DNA of 64,000 nucleotides from Diphasiastrum complanatum. Taxonomy: Eukaryota > Streptophyta > Lycopodiopsida > Lycopodiales > Lycopodiaceae. Under the pieces are notes generated by a model. That model worked only from the letters and a program-made list of their open reading frames with translations. It was not told where the DNA came from and made no database searches. The DNA lies in contig CM055097.1 of assembly GCA_029204225.1 (NCBI GenBank), positions 49,984,600 through 50,048,599 on the forward strand, read 5' to 3'. The stretch's first letter is position 1, and each line of letters opens with the position of its first letter. The position numbers and the translations under genes are program-made. Positions 23,101 to 34,620 of this stretch are shown here, one piece after another.

Positions 23101-25260
23101 ATTTTGAAATCTGTCAACTAAAGTCAGCATTACTTGTTTTGTGTGATCAACAAAGACCAAGAATAATGCAAATTTTGCTGGTTTTTTTTGCCTATATACT
23201 TGTGAATTTGCCAGTAGTTTAGTGCGGTAGGAGTTGTCCTTTTCCTTGCCGAATCTAGGGCTTTCAGCCTAAACCACATTTGGGAAGAAAGGAAGGAGAT
23301 GAAGCCTGAGGTGTAGAGAATTGGTTGATTGAGTCGATCAATTATGTTGATCTACTTTGAATTTCGGAAGTATATATGTGATAACAAGTGAGAATACAAT
23401 TGGGAATTTAGCTTTGGAATTTTTTTTAAAAACACTACCTTTGGAAATTTGGATTCCTTTCCCCGATGTTCATTTAGAATTTTGAGGAATCAAAGATTCT
23501 CAGGGAAGACGTAATGGCAGTCAGATAATAATCCGTTTATGGAACCATCTCTGTTTTGTAATTGGATTTGGATTAAATCCCTGGAATTTGCAAACGAAAT
23601 CAGATGCAATGTGTTACATACAGGAGTCTAATAATTTGAATTCTTTTTTAGGCATTATAGAATGGTTATTGACTGAGTCAACTAAGAGTACTCCTATCTT
23701 ATAAAAGAATTGAATTCTTTTTACCGATTCTGAAATAGATATTTGATATCTATTATAGTATTGTTTCCGGTTATATTGAGATTCTTAATGTTCCTTTTGG
23801 TTCAATGAATATACTTGTGGCATTTCAACAGTATTTGAACAATACATTTCGTCCTTACTTGGGTCAATGCGGAGTGGTACTCTTAGAGGATGTGTTCATC
23901 TACAGAGAAATGCTTAAGAGCATCAAAGAATTCAATAGCTAGAAGTTTCTCTTGGAATTGGTTGTGAATCTGGCCCTATATTTGGGTATCGGGTAGTCGT
24001 ATAGTCTTTTTGACTTTTTGGTAAACAAATATAGAAGCAAAGAATTCTTGGTGGGAAAACTGGTGATATGGGACATTAGTGATTCCAAAGGGAATTTCTT
24101 ATGTGAGAGTGATTCCATTGGTTATCTAGTTCATGGAATTTTTGAAAATTATGAGATATAGATTTGGATCCCAAATGGTATCTCATTATTTACAAAATCT
24201 AGAGACCCTTAAATCTATTTCTCTTTTATTTGAACCTCTACTTTGTAGAAATTTCTTAAATACAAGACAATTGGATTGAGATTCATATAACTCCTTCCAA
24301 TGTGGAATTTTGTTTTGAAGAATTGATTATAGTTGTATGAAATTATACTTCCATATAATTATGAATATTGCTTAGATTGACGTTTTCAATTGATTTTAAA
24401 GGAATCTAGACTTCCTAGACCCAAATAATTATCTCTATTTGATAGTTGATTATTGAGATGTAATATTTCTATCACTCAGGATAAGATATTTTATGGTTCT
24501 AGAGAAATTCCGGTTTGTAATAGTATAAGATACTCATTATTGACTTTTTCTAATCTTTGATATTTTATACATTGTCTCCTGAGAATATTTTTTATGGAAA
24601 TTATTGAATTTTTTTCTTAAAGAGGGAGATGAAGTGATAGGAATAAGACTTTCATGGGATTAGTAGGTTGCATAGATTTGTTGAGAAAAATCAAGTATGT
24701 GTGCAAAGGTTGAACTATCCTAGTGAAATAGAGAAACTCTCTAGGGATTGTTGCGTATAATCTGGAACTAGAGGAGTTTTGGGGGTATAACGCTATGTAT
24801 TATTCATAATTATGGATAGTAGTGGTAAATATTAAATTTTGGTTTCATTGATCGGTTTTACCGAGCACCATTTTATTATGGGTTGGATCAGGTGGGAATA
24901 ATGCATTAATATTAACCTTATGCCAAAAGATGTCTATATAGGTCAACCTAATCTTGGTTTGAGTACTAAGATCTGATGTGGTTGATTGAGTGAAGAAATT
25001 TTTGTTATAAAAAGTTTTATGATTGGAAAACTTGAAAATGTGAAATTGATCACTTCAAAGGTGTCCCAGATATGTTATTAACTCATGAGAAATAGAGTTC
25101 TTTGTAGATGAGTTGCAATTTTTGATCTATTGAAAGAGTCAAAAATTCAGATCAGTTAGCTGAAAATCTAAATTTCTTTACTCTAGTGTTTGATCTGAGA
25201 ACGTTCGTGTCTCACAGGCATTCTCATTAAGTAAATTGTTTTTACTTGTGGAGAGTTTGC
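20100..25260 (+). mobile_element. Ancient, heavily decayed gypsy retrotransposon remnant
   Basis: A primer-site-like TGGTATCATAGTG at 20591-20603 follows a possible LTR (roughly 20100-20588), and a recognisable RT segment lies at 23790-23909. The rest is AT-rich with no long frame. Boundaries are inferred; no second LTR copy was found. Confidence 0.5.
23790..23909 (+). pseudogene. Degenerate Ty3/gypsy reverse transcriptase segment
   Basis: The frame reads VPFGSMNILVAFQQYLNNTF, then RPYLGQCGVVLLEDVFIY. This lines up with the gypsy RT block MPFGL(T/C)NAP-ATFQ...FRPYL...VVYLDDILIYS; the catalytic YLDD has become LLED. Both aspartates would be needed for polymerase activity, so this copy is dead. 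Confidence 0.75.
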
Positions 25261-27059
25261 TTATTTTAGTGAAAGAAGCCTAACTCGTTCTTCATAATCT
25301 GCAGGTCCCATACACAGTTCGTCCAATGCAAGTTCGCTATCTTGCCCAATGGCTTCCAACTAGCATGCACTTCTATCACCAGTGACTGCCAAACTGTGTA
25401 TACCTCCAAGCTTGTCCCAAATCTCTTCCTTGAATGTGAAATTTCCAAGTTACAGATGCGTGTGTCAATGCGGCTATCACCTGACTCGACATTGCCACTG
25501 TCGATCCTGCCTGTGAGAGCATCCCCCCAAACGTCACCCAACATTGGTTAGTTCTAACTCCACAAGTTGAATCTGATCACGAGAATTTTTCACCCATAGC
25601 CGACATATCATGCCTACCTCTCACCTGTGATTGCTTGCCATCTCAAAAATGTCGTCAATGATGAGTAGTCACGACACCGAACTGCACATTCGTCACCAAA
25701 ACTAGCTTTCTCCACATAATTCTGCTATCATTCACCTCCATTCCACATTTACCGCTTTTAAACACCTTGCTATCTTGTTAGAAGTAAATAATAATGATTT
25801 TGAAGTGATAATGCCTCAATGTACAGCCTTGTAGTAGGTTTCACCAGCCAAAAAATGTAGCCCCCCACCATTATGTCACTCCCATTCCACTCAGTAGAAT
25901 GGTGACGAAAACTCCTTGAAACATGTTTCTCCCTACTCAATGATGTTGCTCTATCCACTGGCTCTGAGCAGCCAGTTTTAAGGGTCGTTTTGGCCCAAGA
26001 ATGGCCAAAAACGGTGCCCTATAACCTTAGCTAGGCCCATTGCCATTTTTGCTTGCAAAATGAACAGACTTTTTGATTTGAATTTTTTTAATGAAGAATG
26101 GGTATTTCTTGCCCTTCAGGTCCCTTTCTAGATTTCAGAATAAATATTTTTTTAAGAAGAATAAGGTGCTCTTGCCTTTCAATGGCCCTTGGGCCCTTCC
26201 AAAGCAGATCTAATGGTTGGATTGCAACATCACACCTTCATGCTCATTCACCCGATCTCCATTGGAGATCCTTAATAGCCTTGATCCAATGGTCCTCGAC
26301 GGTTTGGCACGATGACACGTTGCCCTACAGCCGCGGGTACCTTCCAAACACTAGCTGACTTTCCTTGGTGGACATGCGCGAGGTTCTCTCACCATTCTTC
26401 TCTTTGTTTGCTCTTCTTCTCTTCTTCTCAAGGGTTTTAACATGGAGATGGCCGCCCCTACTCTAGTCAAAGATCAAGTTCAAAAGCTAACAAACCAATA
26501 ATTTAAGTTTCACATTTACTTAGAAAATCATTACCCTAACTTTGAAGATCAAATAAGTACTTAGAGATGGAAGAATTTTCCAACTGTCTATCTTTGTTCT
26601 AAAGTACTATTTCTGCTTTTAGAAGCACATTAAGCGATAAATTTTTCTATTGTGTTTGATTCTCTCCAAACTAGTCACCTTCATGTATATTCATTTTACA
26701 TGAACCACTGGGTGAATTATCACCTTACATTGGAGATCAATGTCCAAAAGTTAAAAAAAACAAAATAATTATAGTCCAAGACTTTCCACAATTTCTTGTA
26801 GACCTTCATAAATGTTGTTTGGTACAAATACACATAGAATGTAAAAAAAAAAATTAAGGTCTAACAATTCATCCTATCAGAATCTCTAGGAGATCCATCA
26901 AAATAAAAATGACTTTAACTCAATACTGAGTAGTCCGAATACTCTCTTGAATTAAGTGCTCTATTCCTAGCATCTCATGCAAGGAAATAGAAACCATTCA
27001 ATCTCAATAGACTAGTATGTTTTCCAATTAAGAAGCTTTCCTTTGTTGTTTCTCTACAA
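25261..27059. other. Interval with no recognisable gene
   Basis: Open frames are short and match nothing I know. The right part probably belongs to the older gypsy element whose integrase end lies at 27060-27265, but I could not delimit an LTR. Confidence 0.45.
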
Positions 27060-27265
27060 CTAGGGCATGAAGTGCTAGGAAGCGGGTCTCATGGAGCTGG
27101 AGAAGATTTTGAAGTCTCCTCTTGATAGATTACCCTGTACTCACATGTTCGGTGATGGTGACTCTCAGACTCGAAATGACAAATTTAGCAGACATTACAG
27201 CTTCCTGTCCATACACAGTTTGAAATGGAGTATGTCCATACAACATTTTTCACTAGTTCCAATGG
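27060..27265 (-). pseudogene. Older gypsy element: end of integrase (left of the nested insertion)
   Basis: The minus strand encodes KMLYGHTPFQTVYGQEAVMS followed by SSLRV, the region after the integrase core in plant Ty3/gypsy elements (pattern TPF-LVYG-EAV-P-E-SLR). It is separated from its upstream half (33536-34600) by the chromovirus insertion. Confidence 0.75.
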
Positions 27266-27270
27266 GCGCC

Positions 27271-27628
27271 TGTTACGAGCTCGTAACCAGTGCCGAACCC
27301 TAGGGAACACAGATAGGTCAGATACCACAGTCAGGGTCGTGTCTAGTGTACATGACCAACAGGGCAAGACAGTGTGAGTAGTGTGCCCCAGCACGGTCCA
27401 TAGCCATGGCGGGCCTAACACAGCCTAGGGACCCTGTCAGCAGGATAGGGCCCCCAGTTGGGTCCCGACGTGCAGTCGACCACGTCAGTGCCACGTGGCC
27501 GACACTTGGCAGTTGCATGCTACCAGTCCTCACACTGGGCTAGGAGGGGCTTACTCTATATCAGGGAGTAGGCAAGGTTGGGTGGATCAGTTAGTGTTTG
27601 CCCTACTGTGGTGTTAGGATCTATTACA
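27271..27628 (+). repeat. Chromovirus 5' LTR (358 bp)
   Basis: Starts TGTTACGAGCTCGTAAC and ends CTATTACA (TG...CA). It should carry the promoter and poly(A) signals; no motif was assigned. Confidence 0.96.
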
Positions 27629-27629
27629 C

Positions 27630-27642
27630 TGGTATCAGAGCC
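27630..27642 (+). other. Chromovirus primer binding site
   Basis: TGGTATCAGAGCC, one base after the LTR, complementary to the initiator tRNA-Met 3' end. The leader 27643-28398 is noncoding. Confidence 0.92.
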
Positions 27643-28398
27643 ATCTCCTTCTATGGGAGCTCAGTTTCAGCAAGGGAGAAATCCATCAGAGTGCATAGCA
27701 ACTAGGGTTAATATGCAAAGATAGATAGAGCAGGGTCAGCGTTGGAGAACCAGCTATCTATGGTGGAAATCTCCGTAGGATTACTTGTTTTTACAGTAAA
27801 ATTTGGATCAGCTTTCTAGGCCAGGTCCAGCGCTGCCAATCAGGGTTTAAACTTCGATTTTGGAGTGGAAATTCCGGATTTTGGAGCGTTTTCAAGTCAG
27901 GAAGTTTGATGCAGACCAGCGCTGTCAGAGCAGCCTCCTTCCTTGAGTTTTGAGTGGAAATCAGTGACAAATTGAGCAAGATTTGAAGCGGATTTCTACA
28001 GCAGGTCCAACGTTGGATAGTAGGGGATAAATTTTAGAATTTATCCTTGCATTTCAAAGGTTTTCTAGAAGTCTGAGCTTCAGACTTGCTTGTCACAGAC
28101 CAGCGACCTACCAGCTGAGGTCAAATCAGAGATTCGAACGGATTTTTGAGTCTAAATGTGCACAAATTGAGATGTTGTCAGACCAGCGAGGGGGGATAGC
28201 AAAAGTTTCAGATCTTGTTGCACATTTTTCAACCTCAAATCAGATCGAGAAAGAAGCTGAAAAGGGCTTTTTTGTATTCTCTCTGTGGAAGTACAGTTCT
28301 CAGAAAGAGCTAAGTTTCCTTTCCCTTGTACAATTGTAAATTAGTCTTTTAGACTTTTTTCCTTCAGAAGTTAAGGTAGCTCTCTTTCAGTTCCGAAG

Positions 28399-29865
28399 AT
28401 GACCACTCCTCGGGGACCTGATCAACCCCCGGAGAGAGGCTTCGACGAACTTGAAACAGAAGCCTTGGCTTATAGAAAAGGGAAGGAACCCATGGAAGTA
28501 GAAGAACAGGAACAGTTCGTCGAAGAACTCGACGAACTGATTACCAAGGAGCAGTTCTTCCAATTGGTAACAGAAGTGGATGAACTGAAGCTGGCATTAG
28601 CCAATTTCAAGTCCAGTGTGGACGACTCATTCGCTGAACTCAAAAACTTGATTTTGAGCTCCGTGAAAGGAAGCCTTCCCTCCACTTCTCAGTTATCCCC
28701 TTCTCCACTTCCATCAGTTTCGGGTGAGACTTTACGGTCTCACCCCAGTGTTTTTAAAGATTTAAGGCCTCGTACTTTTAATGGGGAAGAGAAGGATAGA
28801 AATGCAGATATTTTACAAACCTTCCTCAGCAAATGGAAGAACATTCATGCTCTTAAACAGACCCTTAACCATTTGCAAGCAATTGAGGCCAGTCTTTCCT
28901 TAGGGCCTATGGCCTACAAGTGGTGGTTAAATCTCCAGGAGACTGGGCAGACTCCCCGGTCATGGAAAGCTTTTGAAGAAGCTTTCCTAAGAGAATTTCT
29001 ACCAGAGAATGAACTTGATAGAGCCTGGGAAGCCTGGGAAAGAACAGTAATGGATAAATCCCTCATCCAATATATCTCGCAATATCGAGAAGCAATTTTA
29101 AAGATTAAAAATATGGATGACTATCAGAAAATCAGGGGATTTGTCCGTGGCCTCAAAGATGAATATAAATTAGAGGTCCAGAGAAACTCGCCTACTACCC
29201 TTGAGCAAGCTCTCAGATATGCTCAAATCTATGATGATTCAGTGGGTAGGAAGAGAGCGAGACAGCAACCACTTTCTGAGCAGCTTCCTCAGAAAGACTT
29301 TCAATTCAAAAAGAAATTTTTAAAAAGAAAGAAAGAAGATAAATTTAAAGGTGAAGCTCCTCAGAAACGCCCTTCACTCATACAGCCCTTAAAACCAGAT
29401 GATTTTGAGAAAGCCAAACAAGAACGTTTGTGCTTTGTGTGTATGGGCAAGGGACACACAGTCAGACAGTGTCCCAAGGGGCCTTTCACTAAAAAAGATA
29501 AAAAAGATAAAAAACAAGTTCATCTTGTTCAGACTGTATGTTTCTCCAGTGACTCGGCAGCTTCCGAGATCAAAGTGTATCATGAAGATCATGAACATTG
29601 TTGCCAGCTGACCTCTGCAATGCTAGCGAGACCCTTCAGCTTTGGGCTGCATGACCTAGTACGTATGCATGGGAAAGTTGGTAACCAGTCAGTAAGAGTC
29701 ATGGTTGATGATGGGGCAACCCATAATTTCATCAACCACACCCTGGTTAAAAAGCTTAAACTACTAGAGGTACCTAGTCAGCATAGGTACATAGTTTCAT
29801 TAGCTAAGGGTGAAGATAAAAAAATATGGGAAACTATGGTAAGTAAGTTAAATCTTGGTATTTAG
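28399..29865 (+). CDS. gag: Chromovirus Gag and start of protease (488 aa, ends at a nonsense codon)
   Basis: Gag packages the element RNA. The N-terminal 90 residues are acidic. The retrotransposon Gag domain covers about residues 130-270 (PRTFNGEEKDRN, WWLNLQETGQ, WKAFEEAFLREFLPENELDR); a basic Lys-rich stretch follows; the CCHC knuckle CFVCMGKGHTVRQC starts at residue 345. The aspartic protease begins at about 433 with VMVDDGATHNFI; the usual triad is D-S/T-G, here D-D-G. The frame stops at TAG 29863-29865, in the middle of the protease domain, and stays open in the same frame on the other side. The stop is therefore most likely a mutation (CAG to TAG fits the family consensus), not a natural gag-pol boundary. 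Confidence 0.9.
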   Translation: MTTPRGPDQPPERGFDELETEALAYRKGKEPMEVEEQEQFVEELDELITKEQFFQLVTEVDELKLALANFKSSVDDSFAELKNLILSSVKGSLPSTSQLSPSPLPSVSGETLRSHPSVFKDLRPRTFNGEEKDRNADILQTFLSKWKNIHALKQTLNHLQAIEASLSLGPMAYKWWLNLQETGQTPRSWKAFEEAFLREFLPENELDRAWEAWERTVMDKSLIQYISQYREAILKIKNMDDYQKIRGFVRGLKDEYKLEVQRNSPTTLEQALRYAQIYDDSVGRKRARQQPLSEQLPQKDFQFKKKFLKRKKEDKFKGEAPQKRPSLIQPLKPDDFEKAKQERLCFVCMGKGHTVRQCPKGPFTKKDKKDKKQVHLVQTVCFSSDSAASEIKVYHEDHEHCCQLTSAMLARPFSFGLHDLVRMHGKVGNQSVRVMVDDGATHNFINHTLVKKLKLLEVPSQHRYIVSLAKGEDKKIWETMVSKLNLGI

Positions 29866-31044
29866 GGGTACCAAGATGAAATAAACTTTCAGATAATGCA
29901 CCTGGATCGAACAGACATTGTTCTCGGGAGAGATTGGCTCTACAGTTTAGGACCTTCCCTCCACAGAAACTATCAGGAGAACACCCTCAGCTTTCAGCAT
30001 AAAGGCCGAGAGATCCAGTTGCATGGGGAGCATGATGTTCCCAACATCCCTATGGTCTGCAGTTCAGAGCTATGTCAGATAATCGGAGACGAAGACCATC
30101 AGGTATTCTTATGTGACTTTCAGTTTATTCCTGAAGTTTCTATTTCTAGTTCTATTCAGCAGAAAATCAGTAAATTAGAAACTTTATTTTCTAAATTTAA
30201 AGATGTTTTTCCTGAAGATTTGCCACATGGTTTACCACCTAGCAGAGAGGTAGATCATGTAATAAACCTAGTACCAGGTACAGCACCTGTTTCTAAACCT
30301 CCGTATCGGGTCAGCCGAACAGAGGATGAAGAAATAACTAGGCAGTTAACAGACTATCTTGGGAAAGGCCAAATTCAGACCAGTAGCTCACCATGGGCCT
30401 CACCAGTCCTATTGGTGAAAAAGAAAGAGGGGTCTATGCGTCTTTGCGTAGATTACAGAGCCCTCGATAAAGTCACAATTAAGAATAAATACCCTATGCC
30501 TCGGGCAGACGAGTTGTTTGACCAACTCGGCGGGGCTAAGTTTTTCAGCAAAATAGACCTCAGATCGGGATATCATCAAGTCCGTATAAAATCGGAAGAT
30601 GTCTCGAAAACAGCTTTTAGGACTCGTCACGGTCATTATGAGTTTAAGGTGATGCCATTTGGGCTCACAAATGCTCCAGCTACCTTTATGACCTTGATGA
30701 ACAGTGTCCTCAAACCATACTTGGGTAAGTTTGTAGTCGTATTTTTAGATGACGTCCTCGTTTACAGCAAAACGAGGAAGGAGCATCTAAAACACCTCAG
30801 AAAGATGTTTCGACTGCTTAGAAAGCATAAGCTCTATGCTAAACAATCCAAGTGTAAATTCTTCGTTGAAGAAGTAGCATATTTGGGTCACGTTATCTCT
30901 TCAGATGGGATTAAAATGGACCCAAATAAGGTTAAAGCCATACTCAGTTGGCTGAGACCTCAGAATATTTTGGAACTTCAAATCTTTCTTGGTCTGGCAG
31001 GATATTACAGACGATTTGTCAAGGCCTATGACAAATCTCCTTAA
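29866..31044 (+). pseudogene. pol: Chromovirus protease end and reverse transcriptase
   Basis: In frame with gag. It contains the protease end ([16 protein letters not shown]) and the [65 protein letters not shown] and the catalytic [10 protein letters not shown] (30742-30771), with both Asp present. It ends at the RT thumb ([19 protein letters not shown]) where a small deletion shifts the frame at about 31015-31030. Synthesis would need readthrough of the TAG at 29863. Confidence 0.9.
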
Positions 31045-33166
31045 GGGGAAGGGAAAGGAGTTCATTTGGGAGTCCGCACAGCAGGAGAGCTTTGATGCTC
31101 TCAAAACAGCCTTAGCTACAGCACCAGTTTTAAAAGTCGTCGACCCCAATCAGCCATTTGTGGTCGAAACAGATGCTAGCGACTTTGCAGTAGGTGCTGT
31201 GCTAACTCAGAGTGGACGACCAGTTGCGTTCGAGAGTAAAAAACTCGAGCCAGTTCAGACTAGGTGCAGTGCCTGTGAAAAAGAACTCTTTTCTATAGTC
31301 CATGCCCTTAAGACTTGGAGGCATTATTTGTATGGTGCCAACTTTGAGGTCCTGACAGACCATGAGAGTCTCAGATACCTTTGCAATCAACCTGAGCTTA
31401 GAGGTCGGAAAGCTCGTTGGGCAGAGTTGATGCAAGAGTTTGACATGTCTATCAGATATAGACGTGGAAAATTCAATACAGTAGCAGATGCCCTTAGCAG
31501 AATGCCTATGATAAACGAACCGAGTTTTACTCAGATTCGTAATGAGTTACTCGAGTCCTTGAGAGGGAAATGCCAGCATGATGCATTCTTCTCTACTATC
31601 TGGAACTCAGTCCAGAGCAGACAGTTACAGACTCCAGAACCAGTTCCCGGGGCTGGTGCCAGTTCATCCAAGAATACGACAGCTTCCGTTGAGGATGATG
31701 ATGAGTCCGAGTATACGTCGTCAGATGACGTTGAGGATTCTGAGCCTGTATTACCCAAGCAAACCCCTGTGGTTGAGGGTCAGTTGACTCAAGGATTCAA
31801 ATGGAAACAGTATTCCATTCAGGATGAGTACTTGCTCTATAGAGATAGAGTATGTGTCCCCAATTCAGAGGATTATAGGCAGCAGGTCCTATATGAATGT
31901 CATGACAATCCTAGCGCGGGACACCCAGGCATACAGAAGACCTATGAGCTTCTTCGTAGGCAATTTTTCTGGCCCAGTATGAAAAAGGACGTCCACCAGT
32001 ATGTAACCAGTTGCCAGAAATGTCAAGTAAATAAAGCAGAGCGTTTAAAGGCAGGAGGGTTGTTGCATCCCTTAGAAATACCAGCTAGTAAATGGGAGAG
32101 TATCTCCATGGATTTTATAGTAGGCCTGTCTAAAACCCAAAAGGGTAATGACGCTATATGGGTCACAGTTGACCGTCTGACCAAAATGGCTCATTTTATT
32201 CCGACCAAAACAACCGTTAGAGCTCCAGAGTTAGCGAGGTTGTTTGTAGACGGTCTATTTAAATTGTACGTTCTACCTTCCGGCATAGTCAGCGACCGGG
32301 ACAGTAAGTTTACTGGAAATTTTTGGAGGGCAGTATTCCATCATCTCCATACTAAACTTAATATGAGTACCACCGACCATCCACAAACGGACGGTCAAAC
32401 AGAAAGGGTAAATCAAGTGCTGGAGGATATGCTTCGTGCATACGTCAGCAAGAGGCAGACTAATAGGGAGGAGTATCTCTCGATATTAGAGTTTGCTTAC
32501 AACAGTACCAAACATTCAGCTACGGGATATAGCCCATTTATGCTGATGTACGGTTTTCAGCCACGCTCACCCACAGTTGTAGGGTTTAAACAAAAAAAAG
32601 TTGAAGCAGCCAGAAACTTTTTAGAAGACCTAAACCAGATGATAGAACATGCTAAGCGTAGCATTAGACAATCCCAAGATCGAGCCAGGCATTATGCAGA
32701 TCCACACAGACGGGATGTGCAGTTCTCCACTGGTGAGAAAGTCTACTTGAGAGTCCCAGTTGACTCTAAAACCCTCAAATCAGGAGTGTGTGCTAAGTTG
32801 TCTCCAAGGTATTGTGGTCCCTTTACCATCAGTAGGAGACTAGGCGAGGTCACCTATGAACTAGAACTCCCACACAGCAGTAAGGTTTTTCCAGTCTTTC
32901 ATGTAAGTCAGTTACGAAAAGCCTTAACTAGATCAGATAATCTGGTAGGGGACAGTGTTCTAGTTCTCCCATTGGATCCTCAACAACCTCCACATGAACC
33001 AGAGGAGATTCTTGATAGTAGAGAGACGCAGACTCGTCATACTCTATACCGAGAATATCTGGTTAAGTGGAATGATCAGCCTGTTGAGAATGCCACTTGG
33101 GAAAGAGGCAGCGTCCTTCGCAAGATTTTTTCAGACTTTGTCTTAGAGGACCAAGAAGGTTCTTAA
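30989..33166 (+). pseudogene. pol: Chromovirus RNase H, integrase and chromodomain
   Basis: Continues pol after the frame break (real homology begins at about 31018, [15 protein letters not shown]). RNase H: VVETDASDFAVGAVL, SACEKELFSIVHALKTWRHY, TDHESLRYL, NTVADALSR. Integrase: HHCC zinc motif (HPGIQKTYELLRR...CQKCQ), catalytic core (MDFIVGL, VSDRDSKFTG, HPQTDGQTERVNQ), GPF region. C-terminus: a chromodomain (ILDSRETQTRHTLYREYLVK, NATWE), which in chromoviruses steers integration to chromatin. The frame is long and clean (over 700 codons), so the damage upstream is recent. Confidence 0.92.
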
Positions 33167-33177
33167 GGGGGAGGGCG

Positions 33178-33535
33178 TGTTACGAGCTCGTAACCAGTGC
33201 CGAACCCTAGGGAACACAGATAGGTCAGATACCACAGTCAGGGTCGTGTCCAGTGTACATGACCAACAGGGCAAGACAGTGTGAGTAGTGTGCCCTAGCA
33301 CGGTCCATAGCCATGGCGGGCCTAACACAGCCTAGGGACCCTGTCAGCAGGATAGGGCCCCCAGTTGGGTCCCGACGTGCAGTCGACCACGTCAGTGCCA
33401 CGTGGCCGACAATTGGCAGTTGCATGCTACCAGTCCTCACACTGGGCTAGGAGGGGCTTACTCTATATCAGGGAGTAGGCAAGGTTGGGTGGATCAGTTA
33501 GTGTTTGCCCTACTGTGGTGTTAGGATCTATTACA
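33178..33535 (+). repeat. Chromovirus 3' LTR (358 bp)
   Basis: Same length and ends as the 5' LTR, about 99% identical by eye. Preceded by a purine tract (AAGGGGGAGGGCG) that starts at the pol stop codon. Confidence 0.96.
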
Positions 33536-34620
33536 GCGCCCAAAATGAACCAAGATATTTTCATATAGAAATTTAGCAGTGGAGTTGGCGTCAACCTTCC
33601 TCACCGCTTTGGCTTCGACCCATTTGGTCAGGTAGTCGGTAGCTATAGTGATGTAACGAGCTTGGGAGCCACGCGCAGCCGGACGAATAGGGCCGACATA
33701 GTCTATGCCCCATTTCTCAAATGGCATCTATGTCAAAATAGGTCGTAACGTCATTATATCATTTTTCTGGATTCGGTGAACCGTTGGCACATGCCACACC
33801 TTTTGACCTGATAATGAATATCTTTGAACATCATGGGCCACCACAGGCCATGTTGCAGCACTTTTCGGTTGGTAGCTTCAACAGCAAAATGTCCTCCGCC
33901 TATTCCTTCGTGGGTGATGCTTACTAAATGGGGCACTTCGTGCATGAGGACGCATTCCATCGTTGCACATGCAATATAGTTGTCCAACTATCAACTTGTA
34001 GGGAGCAGATTTGATGATCAACTTGTGTCATTCTATATTGTTCATCTTAGGGCGAAGGACGTCCCGACATAAGATTTCCAATGATGTCAGCAGCCCACTC
34101 AGGGACAGTGTTGATGTGGAACAAGATGGCGTCAGGGAGTTTGTCATCAACCCCTCTACTCTTAGGAACATTGTGGATCCGTGAGAGGTGATCAGCCATA
34201 TAGTGTTGCTTGCCCTTGCAAACGACTATTTTAAAGTCGAACTCTTGGAGAAGTAGCAGCCATCTAGTGATCCATCCAGTCATGCATAGTCTATTTAACA
34301 GATACAATAGGGCTTGGTGATCTATGAAGAAAACAAAGGGATTAACTTGCAGGTAATGGCAAAAATTTTGCATGCTATATACCATGGCTAGCGCTTCTTG
34401 TTCAGTGGTCGTGTAGTTCATCTCTACAGGGATCAATTGCCTACTGGCAAAGTAAATCGGGTAATCCTTTTTATACTCCTCAGGCTGTGTTGGAACACTC
34501 CCTATGGCATATTTAGAAGCATTTTTTTGGACATGGAATTCTATCATCTAGATAGGGTGTCATAGGATTGGAGTGGTTACTAAGGCCTTCTTGAGTTTGT
34601 GAAAAGCCTCAGTGACTTCG
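33536..34620 (-). pseudogene. Older gypsy element: RNase H, zinc-binding and integrase part (right of the nested insertion)
   Basis: On the minus strand, from high to low coordinates: RNase H (KNASKYAIGSVPTQPEEYKK, EMNYTTTEQEALAMVYSMQN, 34047-34547), the HHCC region (33754-33987, ending CGMCQRF) and the integrase core (MPFEKWGIDYVGPIRPAARG, DYLTKWVEAKAV, 33541-33727). Motifs fit the non-chromodomain (Tat/Athila-type) gypsy lineage. Frames are broken, and the RT is missing beyond about 34620. Confidence 0.85.

Larger units (their letters stand above)
27271..33535 (+). mobile_element. Young Ty3/gypsy chromovirus with intact LTRs and 5-bp target duplication
   Basis: Order: LTR 27271-27628, primer site 27630-27642, gag-protease, RT, RNase H, integrase, chromodomain, polypurine tract 33165-33177, LTR 33178-33535. 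Both LTRs are 358 bp and I count three differences between them. GCGCC at 27266-27270 is repeated at 33536-33540. It inserted into an older gypsy integrase gene. One nonsense codon and one frameshift break the polyprotein. Confidence 0.96.

Noticed and set aside
25970-26020. Short inverted repeat CGTTTTGGCC...GGCCAAAAACG
   Set aside because: About 10-bp arms only; expected by chance in 64 kb and not associated with any element.
27185-27533. Minus-strand frames duplicated at 33143-33440
   Set aside because: They lie in the two LTRs of the chromovirus and are antisense shadows.
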